Assembly: GCF_029541745.1 (NCBI RefSeq)
Contig: NZ_CP089746.1
Location: 4,163,559 to 4,227,558, forward strand
Direction of reading: 5' to 3'
Length of the DNA stretch: 64,000 nucleotides
Source: Streptomyces sp. LX-29
GTDB lineage: Bacteria > Actinomycetota > Actinomycetes > Streptomycetales > Streptomycetaceae
In this document: positions 52,769-61,060 of the stretch, one piece after another
How positions within the stretch are numbered: the stretch's first letter is position 1
Layout of the letters: the number at the start of each line of letters is the position of its first letter
Notes under the pieces: generated by a model
Seen by the model: only the letters and a program-made list of their open reading frames with translations
Told to the model about the DNA's origin: nothing
Databases searched by the model: none
Made by a program: the position numbers and the translations under genes

Positions 52769-52801
52769 AGGACTCGGGCAACGCAGCCCCCGGGTCCTTT
52801 T
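52769..52801 (+). terminator. Hairpin with U-run in the glnR upstream region
   Basis: AGGACTCGGG (52769-52778) pairs with CCCGGGTCCT (52789-52798, one G-U), followed by TTT. It lies about 190 bases before glnR on the sense strand and about ten bases after a TATTCT box (52754-52759). It could attenuate glnR or end a short RNA. Confidence 0.55.
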
Positions 52802-52915
52802 GTGCTTTCAGGCGCGTTTCGCGCGTTTGAGCGCACGCGTGCTCCAGGGCGCGGAGCGCGACCGTACGAAGCAGTGCCGCATAGCCTCGCAGGGACCGAG
52901 GAAGGAACTGACGTG

Positions 52916-52993
52916 ATGGGTGAGCCAGGCGTGCAGGACCGGATGAGCGTGCAGGACCGTGCGACCGCGACCGGGGAGGGTGGCGGCCGATGA
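52916..52993 (+). CDS. Candidate upstream ORF coupled to glnR
   Basis: ATG 52916 (or GTG 52913) to TGA 52993 encodes 25 residues beginning MGEPGVQDRMSVQDRATAT, with GGAAGGA upstream. The stop overlaps the glnR ATG (ATGA). glnR has its own GGGGAGGG inside this frame. Whether the peptide is made or only couples translation is unknown. Confidence 0.45.
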   Translation: MGEPGVQDRMSVQDRATATGEGGGR

Positions 52994-53793
52994 GCTCGCT
53001 CCTGCTCCTGACCAACGCACTGCAACCCTCCACCGAGGTGCTCCCCGCGCTCGGTCTGCTCCTGCACAGCGTGCGGGTCGCGCCGGCGGAGGGTCCGGCG
53101 CTGGTGGACACCCCCGGTGCCGATGTGATCCTCGTCGACGGCCGCCGTGACCTCCCCCAGGTGCGCAGCCTGTGCCAGCTGCTGCGCTCCACCGGCCCCG
53201 GCTGCCCGCTGATGCTGGTGGTCACCGAGGGCGGGCTGGCCGCGGTCACCGCCGACTGGGGCATCGACGACGTGCTGCTGGACACCGCGGGCCCGGCCGA
53301 GGTCGAGGCCCGGCTGCGGCTGGCCATGGGCCGCCAGCAGATCGGCTCCGACGACTCCCCGATGGAGATCCGCACCGGTGATCTCTCGGTGGACGAGGCG
53401 ACCTACAGCGCCAAGCTCAAGGGCCGGGTGCTGGACCTCACCTTCAAGGAGTTCGAGCTGCTGAAGTACCTGGCACAGCACCCCGGACGGGTCTTCACCC
53501 GCGCCCAGCTGCTCCAGGAGGTCTGGGGCTACGACTACTTCGGAGGCACCCGGACGGTGGACGTGCACGTACGGCGGCTGCGCGCCAAGCTCGGCCCCGA
53601 GCACGAGTCGCTGATCGGGACCGTGCGGAACGTCGGCTATCGCTTCGTGATCCCGGAGAAGGCCGAGCGGGTCGCCGAGGAGGCCAAGGCCCAGGCCGCG
53701 ACGAGGGGCGGCGCGGCCCGGAGCGAGGCGGAGCCGGACCGGTCGGCCGGGCAGGGGACGAGGGCCGCCGTCGGACGAACGGCCAAGCCTTAG
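52990..53793 (+). CDS. glnR: Global nitrogen regulator GlnR
   Basis: This 267-residue OmpR-family orphan response regulator activates glutamine synthetase, ammonium and nitrate genes in Streptomyces. The N-terminus MSSLLLLTNALQPSTEVLPA is characteristic. The receiver pocket is atypical (VILVDGRRD), in line with regulation that does not follow normal phosphorylation. The C-terminal winged helix is intact (FTRAQLLQEVWGYDYFGGTR). An Ala/Arg/Glu-rich tail of about 45 residues follows. No cognate kinase lies nearby. Confidence 0.95.
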   Translation: MSSLLLLTNALQPSTEVLPALGLLLHSVRVAPAEGPALVDTPGADVILVDGRRDLPQVRSLCQLLRSTGPGCPLMLVVTEGGLAAVTADWGIDDVLLDTAGPAEVEARLRLAMGRQQIGSDDSPMEIRTGDLSVDEATYSAKLKGRVLDLTFKEFELLKYLAQHPGRVFTRAQLLQEVWGYDYFGGTRTVDVHVRRLRAKLGPEHESLIGTVRNVGYRFVIPEKAERVAEEAKAQAATRGGAARSEAEPDRSAGQGTRAAVGRTAKP

Positions 53794-53816
53794 CTGGACC
53801 CGCGTAGACTGCGCCC

Positions 53817-54839
53817 GTGGCCAAGGTGACGCGGGACGATGTGGCAAGGCTGGCGGGGACCTCGACCGCTGTCGTCAGCTACGTCATCAACAATGGACCG
53901 AGGCCGGTCGCCCCGGCCACGCGGGAGCGTGTGCTCGCCGCGATCAAGGAGCTGGGGTACCGGCCGGACCGGGTGGCGCAGGCGATGGCCAGCCGCCGGA
54001 CCGACCTCATAGGACTGATCGTCCCCGACGCCCGGCAGCCGTTCTTCGCCGAGATGGCGCACGCCGTGGAACGGGCGGCCGCCGAGCGCGGCAAGATGGT
54101 GCTCGTCGGCAACTCCGACTACCTCGACGAGCGCGAGGTGCACTACCTGCGCGCCTTCCTGGGCATGCGGGTCTCCGGGCTGATCCTGATCAGCCAGGGC
54201 CCCAGCGAGCACGCCGCCGCCGAGATCGACGCCTGGGACGCGCGCGTGGTGCTGCTGCACCGCCGTCCCGAGGCGATCGAGGACGTCGCGGTGGTCACGG
54301 ACGACGTGGGCGGCGCCCACCTGGCCACCCGGCACCTGCTGGAGCACGGCCATCCGTACGTCGCCTGCCTCGGCGGTCTGGAGACCACCCCGACCGTCGG
54401 CGACCCGGTCACCGACCACGTCGAGGGCTGGCGGAGGGCCATGCGGGAGGCCGGGCAGCCGGTGGACGGACGCCTCTTCGAGGCCCCGTACAACCGCTAC
54501 GACGCCTACAAGGTCGCGCTGGAGCTGCTCGCCGGCCCGGACCGGCCGCCGGCGATCATCTGCGCCACCGACGACCAGGCGATCGGCGTGCTGCGCGCCG
54601 CGCGGGAGCTGCGCCTCGACGTGCCCGGGGATCTGGCCGTCGCCGGCTTCGACGACGTGAAGGAGGCGGCGCTCACCGATCCGCCGCTGACCACGGTCGC
54701 CTCCGACCGGGAGGCGATGGCGCGGGCCGCGGTCGACCTGGTGCTGGACGACGGGCTGCGGGTGACCGGCTCGCGGCGGGAGCGGCTGAAGCAGTTCCCG
54801 TCCGCCCTGGTGGTGCGGCGCTCCTGCGGCTGTAGCTGA
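53817..54839 (+). CDS. LacI-family transcriptional regulator
   Basis: This 340-residue repressor has an N-terminal helix-turn-helix (TRDDVARLAGTSTAVVSYVI) and a periplasmic-binding-type ligand domain (about 60-335). The hinge is RPDRVAQAMASRRTDLIG. The C-terminal CGCS is unusual. It follows glnR by 23 bases on the same strand. A sugar or nucleoside effector is expected for the family, but no transport genes adjoin it. The start is GTG 53817. Confidence 0.9.
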   Translation: MAKVTRDDVARLAGTSTAVVSYVINNGPRPVAPATRERVLAAIKELGYRPDRVAQAMASRRTDLIGLIVPDARQPFFAEMAHAVERAAAERGKMVLVGNSDYLDEREVHYLRAFLGMRVSGLILISQGPSEHAAAEIDAWDARVVLLHRRPEAIEDVAVVTDDVGGAHLATRHLLEHGHPYVACLGGLETTPTVGDPVTDHVEGWRRAMREAGQPVDGRLFEAPYNRYDAYKVALELLAGPDRPPAIICATDDQAIGVLRAARELRLDVPGDLAVAGFDDVKEAALTDPPLTTVASDREAMARAAVDLVLDDGLRVTGSRRERLKQFPSALVVRRSCGCS

Positions 54840-54923
54840 CGCCGGCCGGGCGCGGGCCGCGTGGCGGTCCGGCGGCGCGGCACCCCGGAGCCTTATGTCG
54901 GGCTTACGGACTTCTGTCCCTGT

Positions 54924-54951
54924 TCTCAGCGGGCACTCAGAGAATTCTCAT
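54924..54951 (+). promoter_or_regulatory. Three 11-bp-spaced repeats upstream of htrA
   Basis: TCTCAG (54924), ACTCAG (54935) and TCTCAT (54946) recur every 11 bases; the last overlaps a perfect GAGAATTCTC palindrome. Direct repeats at one helical turn are typical for OmpR-class regulators and resemble MprA boxes; the two-component regulator encoded downstream is the obvious candidate. Confidence 0.6.
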
Positions 54952-54974
54952 GGTCGCTGAGCACAGTCGTCGGC

Positions 54975-56081
54975 ATGACGGACGACAGCATCGGCCGCGG
55001 TGGCGGCCACCTACCCGGGGACCCGCAGCGACAGCCGTACGCTCCGCCGGTCCCGCCCGCCACGCCCCCGTACACGCCGTACGCGCCGTATGGTCCGCAC
55101 GGGCCGCGGGCCCCGCGGCCGGTGACCACGGCCACCGGGGTGACCGTGTGGCCGGGCGGCGGAACCCATGACAGCGCGGCGGACGGCCGCGGCGGTCGGC
55201 GCGGCGACCGCCGCCGGCCCGGCCGTCGGTCCGGGTCCCTGATCGCCGCCGTCGCCCTCGTGGCCGCGGCGCTCGGCGGCGGCACGGCGGCGCTGGTCGG
55301 CAACGCCACCCACCGTTCCGACGACTCCACGGCCACCCCCGTCGTCAACGCCAACGCGTCCGAGGGCGGCGTCTCGGCGGTCGCCAAGGCGGTCGGGCCG
55401 AGCATCGTGGAGATCAGCGCGACCTCGCGCGGCGCCGCCCGGTCCACCGGCTCGGGCGTGGTCATCACCGCCGACGGCGAGATCATCACCAACAACCACG
55501 TCATCGCGGGCGCCGACACGGTGACGGTGCGGTTCAGCGACGGCAGCCAGAAGGACGCGCGGGTCGTCGGCACCGACCCCGACAAGGACCTGGCCCTGAT
55601 CGAGGTCTCGGGCGCCAGCGGCCTCAAGCCCGCGGTGCTCGGCGACTCCGACGCCGTCCAGGTCGGCGACCAGGTGGTGGCCATCGGTTCCCCCGAGGGT
55701 CTGACGGGCACCGTGACCAGCGGCATCGTCTCCGCCCTCGACCGGGAGGTCACCGTCTCCAAGGAGCAGGACCGGAGCCAGGGCGGCGGCACCGGCGACG
55801 GCTGGCCTTTCGAGTTCGGCGGCGATCGGTACAACGGCGACGTCGGCGAGTCCAAGACCACCTACAAGGCCATCCAGACCGACGCCTCGCTCAACCCCGG
55901 CAACTCGGGCGGCGCCCTGATCAACATGAAGGGCCAGATCGTCGGCATCAACTCGGCGATGTACGCGCCCGGCTCCGCGGCGGGCTCCCCCGGCGCCGGC
56001 AGCGTCGGCCTCGGCTTCTCCATCCCCGTCAACACGGTCAAGGCCGACCTGGACACCCTGCGGTCCGGCGCTGCCGACTGA
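54975..56081 (+). CDS. Membrane-anchored HtrA-like serine protease without PDZ domain
   Basis: This 368-residue protein has a Pro/Tyr-rich cytoplasmic region (1-85), one span (about 88-108) and a trypsin-like protease domain with His175 (NNHVI), Asp205 (DKDLAL) and Ser311 (NPGNSGGAL). It ends directly after the protease fold (VNTVKADLDTLRSG), so the PDZ domain found in DegP or mycobacterial PepD is missing. The ATG 54975 has no clear ribosome site. Its neighbourhood with an MprAB-like pair parallels pepD, suggesting an envelope-stress role. Confidence 0.9.
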   Translation: MTDDSIGRGGGHLPGDPQRQPYAPPVPPATPPYTPYAPYGPHGPRAPRPVTTATGVTVWPGGGTHDSAADGRGGRRGDRRRPGRRSGSLIAAVALVAAALGGGTAALVGNATHRSDDSTATPVVNANASEGGVSAVAKAVGPSIVEISATSRGAARSTGSGVVITADGEIITNNHVIAGADTVTVRFSDGSQKDARVVGTDPDKDLALIEVSGASGLKPAVLGDSDAVQVGDQVVAIGSPEGLTGTVTSGIVSALDREVTVSKEQDRSQGGGTGDGWPFEFGGDRYNGDVGESKTTYKAIQTDASLNPGNSGGALINMKGQIVGINSAMYAPGSAAGSPGAGSVGLGFSIPVNTVKADLDTLRSGAAD

Positions 56082-56832
56082 CCCCCACGGCGGGGCGGGC
56101 GGCCTCCGGCCGTGGGACCGGGTGGTGCGTGCCCCCGGCGGTCGGCGGTGGGCCGGCCGGCCAGGTCCGAGCGCGGAGCCTGCGACCCGCGCGGCGGGCT
56201 CGGGACGCGGGGCTCACACGGCCTGGGGTCTCCGGCCGGCCGGGTGCGGTGCGTGGCACACGTCTCGGTGGCCGGCGCGCGCGGTGGTCGGGGCTTGCGC
56301 CGGTGCGCAGGGGGAGGGTGTCGCGGGCCGGGAGGCGGGAGTGCCCTTGCCAGGGCGAGCACCGGGGTCGGTGGCCGGGCGGAAGGCGTGGCGGCCCGCG
56401 AAGGCCCGCACGGCGGGCTGGGACACGGGCGGGTGGGGGGCGAGTCGGTCTGCGGGGGCGGCTTTCGGCCGTCGAGGCGGGTGGTGCGCGCCCCAGGCGG
56501 TCGGCGGCGGGCCGGGCGGCGGGCGCGAGCGCGGGGCCTGCGACGCGCGGCGGGCTGGGACGCCGGGTGGGTTGGGTCTGAGCCGGGGCTGGAGCGCGGC
56601 GGTGGGGTGTGGGCGTGCGAGGCTGGCTGGGTCTGTACCGAGGGGCCGGGGCCGGGCAGCCACTGGTCCGTGCGCCGGCCCCGGGGGCCAGGTGGCTGCC
56701 GGCCGGGGCGGGCCGTCCCCCGCCGTCCCGTAGTCGTCCCCCGCCGCCGTCCCCGGCTTGAAACCCCGCCGCGTCCCCGCGCTTGAACCCCCCGCCCCCG
56801 CCCTCGTTTCCCAGGAACTCGAAAGGTGACCG
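56082..56832. repeat. 750-base gap with an internal diverged duplication
   Basis: Two related blocks lie about 360 bases apart, near 56099-56240 and 56459-56590; they share GGGTGGTGCG, GGCGGTCGGCGG and GAGCGCGG-GCCTGCGAC. No reading frame across the gap resembles a PDZ domain or any known protein. It separates htrA from the response-regulator gene. Confidence 0.65.
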
Positions 56833-57576
56833 ATGAGCCTCGCCGAGCAGGGTGAGCAGCCCGCCCGCATCCTGATCGTCGACGACGAACCCGCGGTCCG
56901 CGAGGCGCTGCGGCGCAGTCTGGCGTTCGAGGGCTATCGCGCCGAGACGGCCGTGGACGGGTTGGACGCGCTGGACAAGGTGGCCTCCTTCGAACCCGAG
57001 CTGATCGTGCTCGACGTGCTCATGCCCCGCATGGACGGACTCACCGCGGCCCGCAGGCTCCGCGCCTCCGGGGTGACCGTGCCGATCCTGATGCTGACCG
57101 CGCGCGACACCGTCGGCGACCGGGTCACCGGCCTGGACGCCGGCGCCGACGACTACCTCGTCAAACCCTTCGAGCTGGACGAACTCCTGGCCCGGCTGCG
57201 CGCGCTGCTGCGGCGCAGCTCCTACGCGGCCGCCGCGGCCGTCGCCGACGCCGCGGCCGACCGGCGGCTCTCCTTCGCCGATCTACGGATGGACCCCGCC
57301 ACCCGCGAGGTGACGCGCGGTGCCCGCCGGGTGGACCTGACCCGCACCGAGTTCATGCTGCTGGAGATGTTCCTGGCGCACCCCCGCCAGGTGCTCACCC
57401 GGGAGCAGATCCTCAAGACGGTGTGGGGCTTCGACTTCGAACCCACCTCCAACTCCCTGGACGTGTACGTGATGTACCTGCGCCGCAAGACGGAGTCCGG
57501 TGGCGAGCCGCGGCTGGTGCACACGGTGCGCGGGGTCGGCTACGTGCTGCGCTCCGAGGAGGGCGCGACCCCGTGA
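56833..57576 (+). CDS. OmpR-family response regulator, MprA-like
   Basis: This 247-residue regulator has a receiver domain (about 12-125; Asp61 in LIVLDVLMPRMDG, Lys in VKPFELDELLARL) and a winged-helix output domain (about 150-240; LTREQILKTVWGFDFEPTSNSLDVYV). An Ala-rich linker joins them. Its stop overlaps the kinase start (GTGA). Pairing with an HtrA gene parallels the mprAB-pepD locus. Confidence 0.92.
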   Translation: MSLAEQGEQPARILIVDDEPAVREALRRSLAFEGYRAETAVDGLDALDKVASFEPELIVLDVLMPRMDGLTAARRLRASGVTVPILMLTARDTVGDRVTGLDAGADDYLVKPFELDELLARLRALLRRSSYAAAAAVADAAADRRLSFADLRMDPATREVTRGARRVDLTRTEFMLLEMFLAHPRQVLTREQILKTVWGFDFEPTSNSLDVYVMYLRRKTESGGEPRLVHTVRGVGYVLRSEEGATP

Positions 57577-59114
57577 TCCGTCGATCCCGCCGACTCCGCC
57601 GGCTCCCGCTGCGCTCGCGGCTGGCGCTGCTGACGGCCGTCGCGGTGGCCGTCGCGGTGGCGGCCTCGGCGCTGGCGTGCTGGGTGGTCACCCGGGACCA
57701 GCTGACCGACCAGCTCGACTCCTCGCTGCGCGATGTGCAGGTCGACAGCCTCACGGTGGGGCGGATCCTCAGCACCTGCCCGGGCCCGGGTGAGGAGGAC
57801 GGCCGGTCCGACCAGCCCGACCAGACGCCGCCGCCCACCCCCGGCTCGTACGCCGTGCAGCTGGTGCTGGCCGACGGCACCCGATGTCCCAACCCCGGCA
57901 CCTCGCGCCTGGCGGTGGCCGACGAGGACGTGGCGGTGGCCCTGGGGCGGCAGGAGGACGCGTTGCACGACACCCGGGCCGAGGACGGCACGCGGCTGCG
58001 CGTGTACACCTACCCGTTCGACCGCGCGGGCGTGGCCGTCTCCGTGGCCCGCCCGCTGACCGAGGTCCGGGACTCCCTCGACACGCTGGCGCTCGTCCTG
58101 GCCGTCGTCGCCGGGGTCGGGGTGCTGGGGGCCGCCACGGCCGGACTCGCGGTGGCGCGCGCCGGGCTCAGACCGGTCGACCGGCTGACCGACGCCGTGG
58201 AGCACGTGGCCCGTACCGAGGACCTGGCGGTGCGCATCCCGGCGGAGGGCGATGACGAGATCGCCCGGCTGTCGCGGTCCTTCAACGCCATGACGGCCGC
58301 GCTGGCCACCTCCCGCGACCGCCAGCAGCAGCTGATCGCGGACGCGGGGCACGAGTTGCGCACCCCGTTGACCTCGCTGCGCACCAACATCGAGCTGCTG
58401 GTGCGCAGCGAGGAGACCGGCCGGGCGCTGCCGTCGGAGGACCGCAGGGAGCTGCTGGCCAGCGTCACCGCCCAGATGACCGAGCTGGCCGCGCTCATCG
58501 GCGACCTCCAGGAGCTGGCCCGCCCGGACACCGCCCCCGGCAGCGGCCCGCCGCGGGTCGTGGCGGTGCACGAGGTGGCGCGGGCGGCGCTGGCCCGCGC
58601 CCGGCTGCGGGTGCGCGGCGGAGCCGGCGTGACCATCGACGCCGCGCTGGACGACCCCTGGTACGTACGGGCCGAACCGGACGCCCTGGAGCGGGTGCTG
58701 GTCAACCTGCTGGACAACGCCGTGAAGTTCAGCCCCGAGGGTGGCCTGGTGAAGGTCGCGCTCAAGGACGGTGAGTTCACCGTGCGCGACCACGGTCCCG
58801 GGATCCCACCCGATGAACTCCCGCACGTCTTCGAGCGTTTCTGGCGCTCACCCTCCGCCCGCAGCCTCCCCGGTTCCGGGCTCGGCCTGTCCATCGTGGC
58901 CCGCGCCGTCCGGGCGGCGGGCGGCGAGATCGCCCTGCTGCCCGCCCCGGGCGGCGGCACCGTGGCCCGGCTGCGCCTTCCGGGCGCGGCGAGCCCGCCG
59001 CCGGACGCCGTGCCCGCGCCGCCGGACGGTGAGCGTGACGCGCGCGGCTCACGCGGTGCGGGCGGTGCGGGCGGTGCGCATGGTGCGGACGGCGGCGAGG
59101 TGGCCGGAGGTTAG
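57573..59114 (+). CDS. Sensor histidine kinase, MprB-like
   Basis: This 513-residue kinase has two membrane spans (about 17-38 and 170-195) flanking a 130-residue extracellular sensor region, a HAMP domain (about 195-250), the phospho-acceptor His in DAGHELRTPL and an ATPase domain (NLLDNAVKF, DHGPGIPPDEL, GSGLGLSIV). The tail is Gly/Ala-rich. The GTG 57573 start is coupled to the regulator gene. Confidence 0.92.
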   Translation: MIRRSRRLRRLPLRSRLALLTAVAVAVAVAASALACWVVTRDQLTDQLDSSLRDVQVDSLTVGRILSTCPGPGEEDGRSDQPDQTPPPTPGSYAVQLVLADGTRCPNPGTSRLAVADEDVAVALGRQEDALHDTRAEDGTRLRVYTYPFDRAGVAVSVARPLTEVRDSLDTLALVLAVVAGVGVLGAATAGLAVARAGLRPVDRLTDAVEHVARTEDLAVRIPAEGDDEIARLSRSFNAMTAALATSRDRQQQLIADAGHELRTPLTSLRTNIELLVRSEETGRALPSEDRRELLASVTAQMTELAALIGDLQELARPDTAPGSGPPRVVAVHEVARAALARARLRVRGGAGVTIDAALDDPWYVRAEPDALERVLVNLLDNAVKFSPEGGLVKVALKDGEFTVRDHGPGIPPDELPHVFERFWRSPSARSLPGSGLGLSIVARAVRAAGGEIALLPAPGGGTVARLRLPGAASPPPDAVPAPPDGERDARGSRGAGGAGGAHGADGGEVAGG

Positions 59115-59151
59115 CCCCGCGCGCCGGGGGTCAGCCCGAGGGGCCGGGGCC

Positions 59152-59204
59152 GCGGGTCCCGGACCGCGGGTCGGGTCTGCGGGTCCGGGTCGCGGGTCGG
59201 GTCA
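59152..59204. repeat. 13-bp tandem repeat at the DUF2993 gene stop codon
   Basis: Four units beginning GCGGGTC (59152, 59166, 59179, 59192; 14, 13, 13 and 13 bases) end on the TGA of the minus-strand DUF2993 gene. Confidence 0.85.
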
Positions 59205-60461
59205 GTCCCTGCCGCGTCCCCGGCCGAAGTCCAGGTGGCGGCCGCCGAGCTCGGCCCGGATGCCGTCCCGTTCCACGGTGACATGGCGCAGCCACAGCTC
59301 GTCGGCCTGTTCGGGCAGCCGGAAGGAGAGCGCCAGCTGCTTCGACAGCTCCGGCGGCCTGAGTCGGGTCAGGGCGGTGGCCACGTCCGGGTCGATGCCG
59401 AGCCGGCGCAGCAGCCAGGGGTGGTCGGCGAGGGTGTCCACCAGGTTGACGCCGGTCAGCCGCTTGACGAAGCGGGGCGAGCCGGTGATCTCGTGCAGCC
59501 GGGCGTCGCTGTGCTGTGCCTCCCGCGCGGCGCCGTCCGGCACGCCCAGTCGCCGAGCCAGCGCGGGCACCGACAGCATGGCCTTCGCCTTGGTCGCGTC
59601 GCGGCCGATCCGCTCGGCGGCCGGTCGGTGCAGGAACAGCCCGGCGGGCCGGTCGGGCCGGTAGGTGGCGACGCCGGGGAGGTCCAGGCGTACGCCGCTG
59701 ACGTCGGTGGAGATGCCCCGGGTGCCCTCGCGCCGGATCCGGGCCTCGGCCCGCAGCTGGAACTCCTGCCCCGCCACCGGGAGTTTCCCGGAGGCGCGCA
59801 CCCGGTCGTGTCCGAGTTCGCTGAACCGCACCTGCGAGGCGCCGAGTTCGCGGTTGAGGTCGTCGAAGGAGAGGAGCACCTCGCCCTTCAGGCTGCCCAC
59901 GACGGCCCCGTCGATGGCGTCGGGCAGCGAGCCGGTGAGCCGGATGTCGCGAGCGCTGGCCCGCACGGTCGCCAGGGACACCCGGTTCGCCGCGACGTCC
60001 GGAACGGCGATGTCCACCTGCTCCAGCCGCTGGTCCAACACCTGGGTGAGGAACGGGAAGCCGCGGATCGTCACCTCCGGCGCGGTGGCCAGCCCCAGCT
60101 GCTGCTGGACCCGCTGCGCCGCCTGCCGCTCCGCGTACATCGCGGCACAGCGGTCGGCGAGCACGAGCACCAGCGTGCCGACGGCCAACCCGATGGTCAC
60201 CTTGAGCAGCAGAGGCAGGGCGCGCAGGGCGGCGCGGATGGTCCGGAAGGGGCGTCGGCGTCGGCGCCGCCTGACCCGCCGGTGGTCCGGCGGCGACCAG
60301 GAGTCGTCCTCCTCGTCGTCGGCCTTGAGCCCGAGCCCCAGCGGGTCGTCGGGGTCGTACGGGTCGGCCAACTCGGCGAGTTCGTCGTACGGGTTGCGGG
60401 GGCGCTGTTCCGAGTCGAAGGCGTACGACGGTGAAGAAGGTATGCGTGTGGGGGATCGCAT
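59202..60461 (-). CDS. DUF2993 (LmeA-like) membrane-anchored protein, paralogue 2
   Basis: This 419-residue protein has an acidic N-terminus with DPYDPDDPLG, a very basic segment (RRVRRRRRRRPFRTIR), one span (about 86-105) and a DUF2993 domain beginning APEVTIRGFPFLTQVLDQRL, the same signature as the protein at 43568-44368. It is about 150 residues longer than that paralogue. ATG 60461 is chosen because upstream sequence is non-coding in character; the ribosome site is weak. Confidence 0.8.
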   Translation of the reverse strand: MRSPTRIPSSPSYAFDSEQRPRNPYDELAELADPYDPDDPLGLGLKADDEEDDSWSPPDHRRVRRRRRRRPFRTIRAALRALPLLLKVTIGLAVGTLVLVLADRCAAMYAERQAAQRVQQQLGLATAPEVTIRGFPFLTQVLDQRLEQVDIAVPDVAANRVSLATVRASARDIRLTGSLPDAIDGAVVGSLKGEVLLSFDDLNRELGASQVRFSELGHDRVRASGKLPVAGQEFQLRAEARIRREGTRGISTDVSGVRLDLPGVATYRPDRPAGLFLHRPAAERIGRDATKAKAMLSVPALARRLGVPDGAAREAQHSDARLHEITGSPRFVKRLTGVNLVDTLADHPWLLRRLGIDPDVATALTRLRPPELSKQLALSFRLPEQADELWLRHVTVERDGIRAELGGRHLDFGRGRGRD

Positions 60462-61060
60462 CGGTCCATCCCACCACGGGCTCCCGCGCCACACGCAAGC
60501 GGAACCGGCGGTACGTGGCGTAGCCCACGCCGGAATCCACGCGGCGCGGGGCGGAGTGCGCACCTCCGGTGTGCGGAGCGTGTGCCTCCTGTGTGCGGGC
60601 CTCTCCGGCGGGGTCGAACGGCGTGCCGACACGCGCGCGGGGAGCTCATCCCGCGGCCCCTGGTGCGTTCGGGGCCGGCTCGGGCCGGGCCCCGGAGGGT
60701 GGGCCCGGCAGACGGCGCCCGCGCCGGCCGGCGGCGCCCGTCGAGCGTGCCGGGTTCCGTGAGCCGGAGTGCCTGTACGCCGGACGGGCCCCTGCCAGTC
60801 GGCTCGGCCACCACCGATCGGCACGGGCAGGTCCCGTCGATGAGGCGGCCCTACCCGGCGGCCGGTCCGGGTGTCCTGGTGCCCCGGCGGGCGGTCCCGG
60901 TGTCCCGGTGGCTGGTTCGGGGTGTCCCGGCTGCCCGTCCCCGGGGCCCGGCCGGATGGCCCACCCGCTGTAGGCCGTCGGGCGGAAATCGCCCCCGCCG
61001 TGGCGGAGCTCCGCTTCCGGCCTCACGGCCGTGCGGGGTGGCCCCGCTTACCGTCGCGAC
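60462..61060. other. Divergent intergenic region, nothing recognised
   Basis: About 600 bases without a supportable gene. It contains a degenerate run of CGGTGTCCCGG-type elements near 60865-60945. Promoters for both neighbours must lie here, but I could not place them. Confidence 0.4.

Noticed and set aside
47751..53375. A minus-strand frame open for 1874 codons
   Set aside because: It overlaps clear ABC exporter and GH15 genes and reads as Arg/Gly/His-rich noise; long open antisense frames are expected at this GC content.
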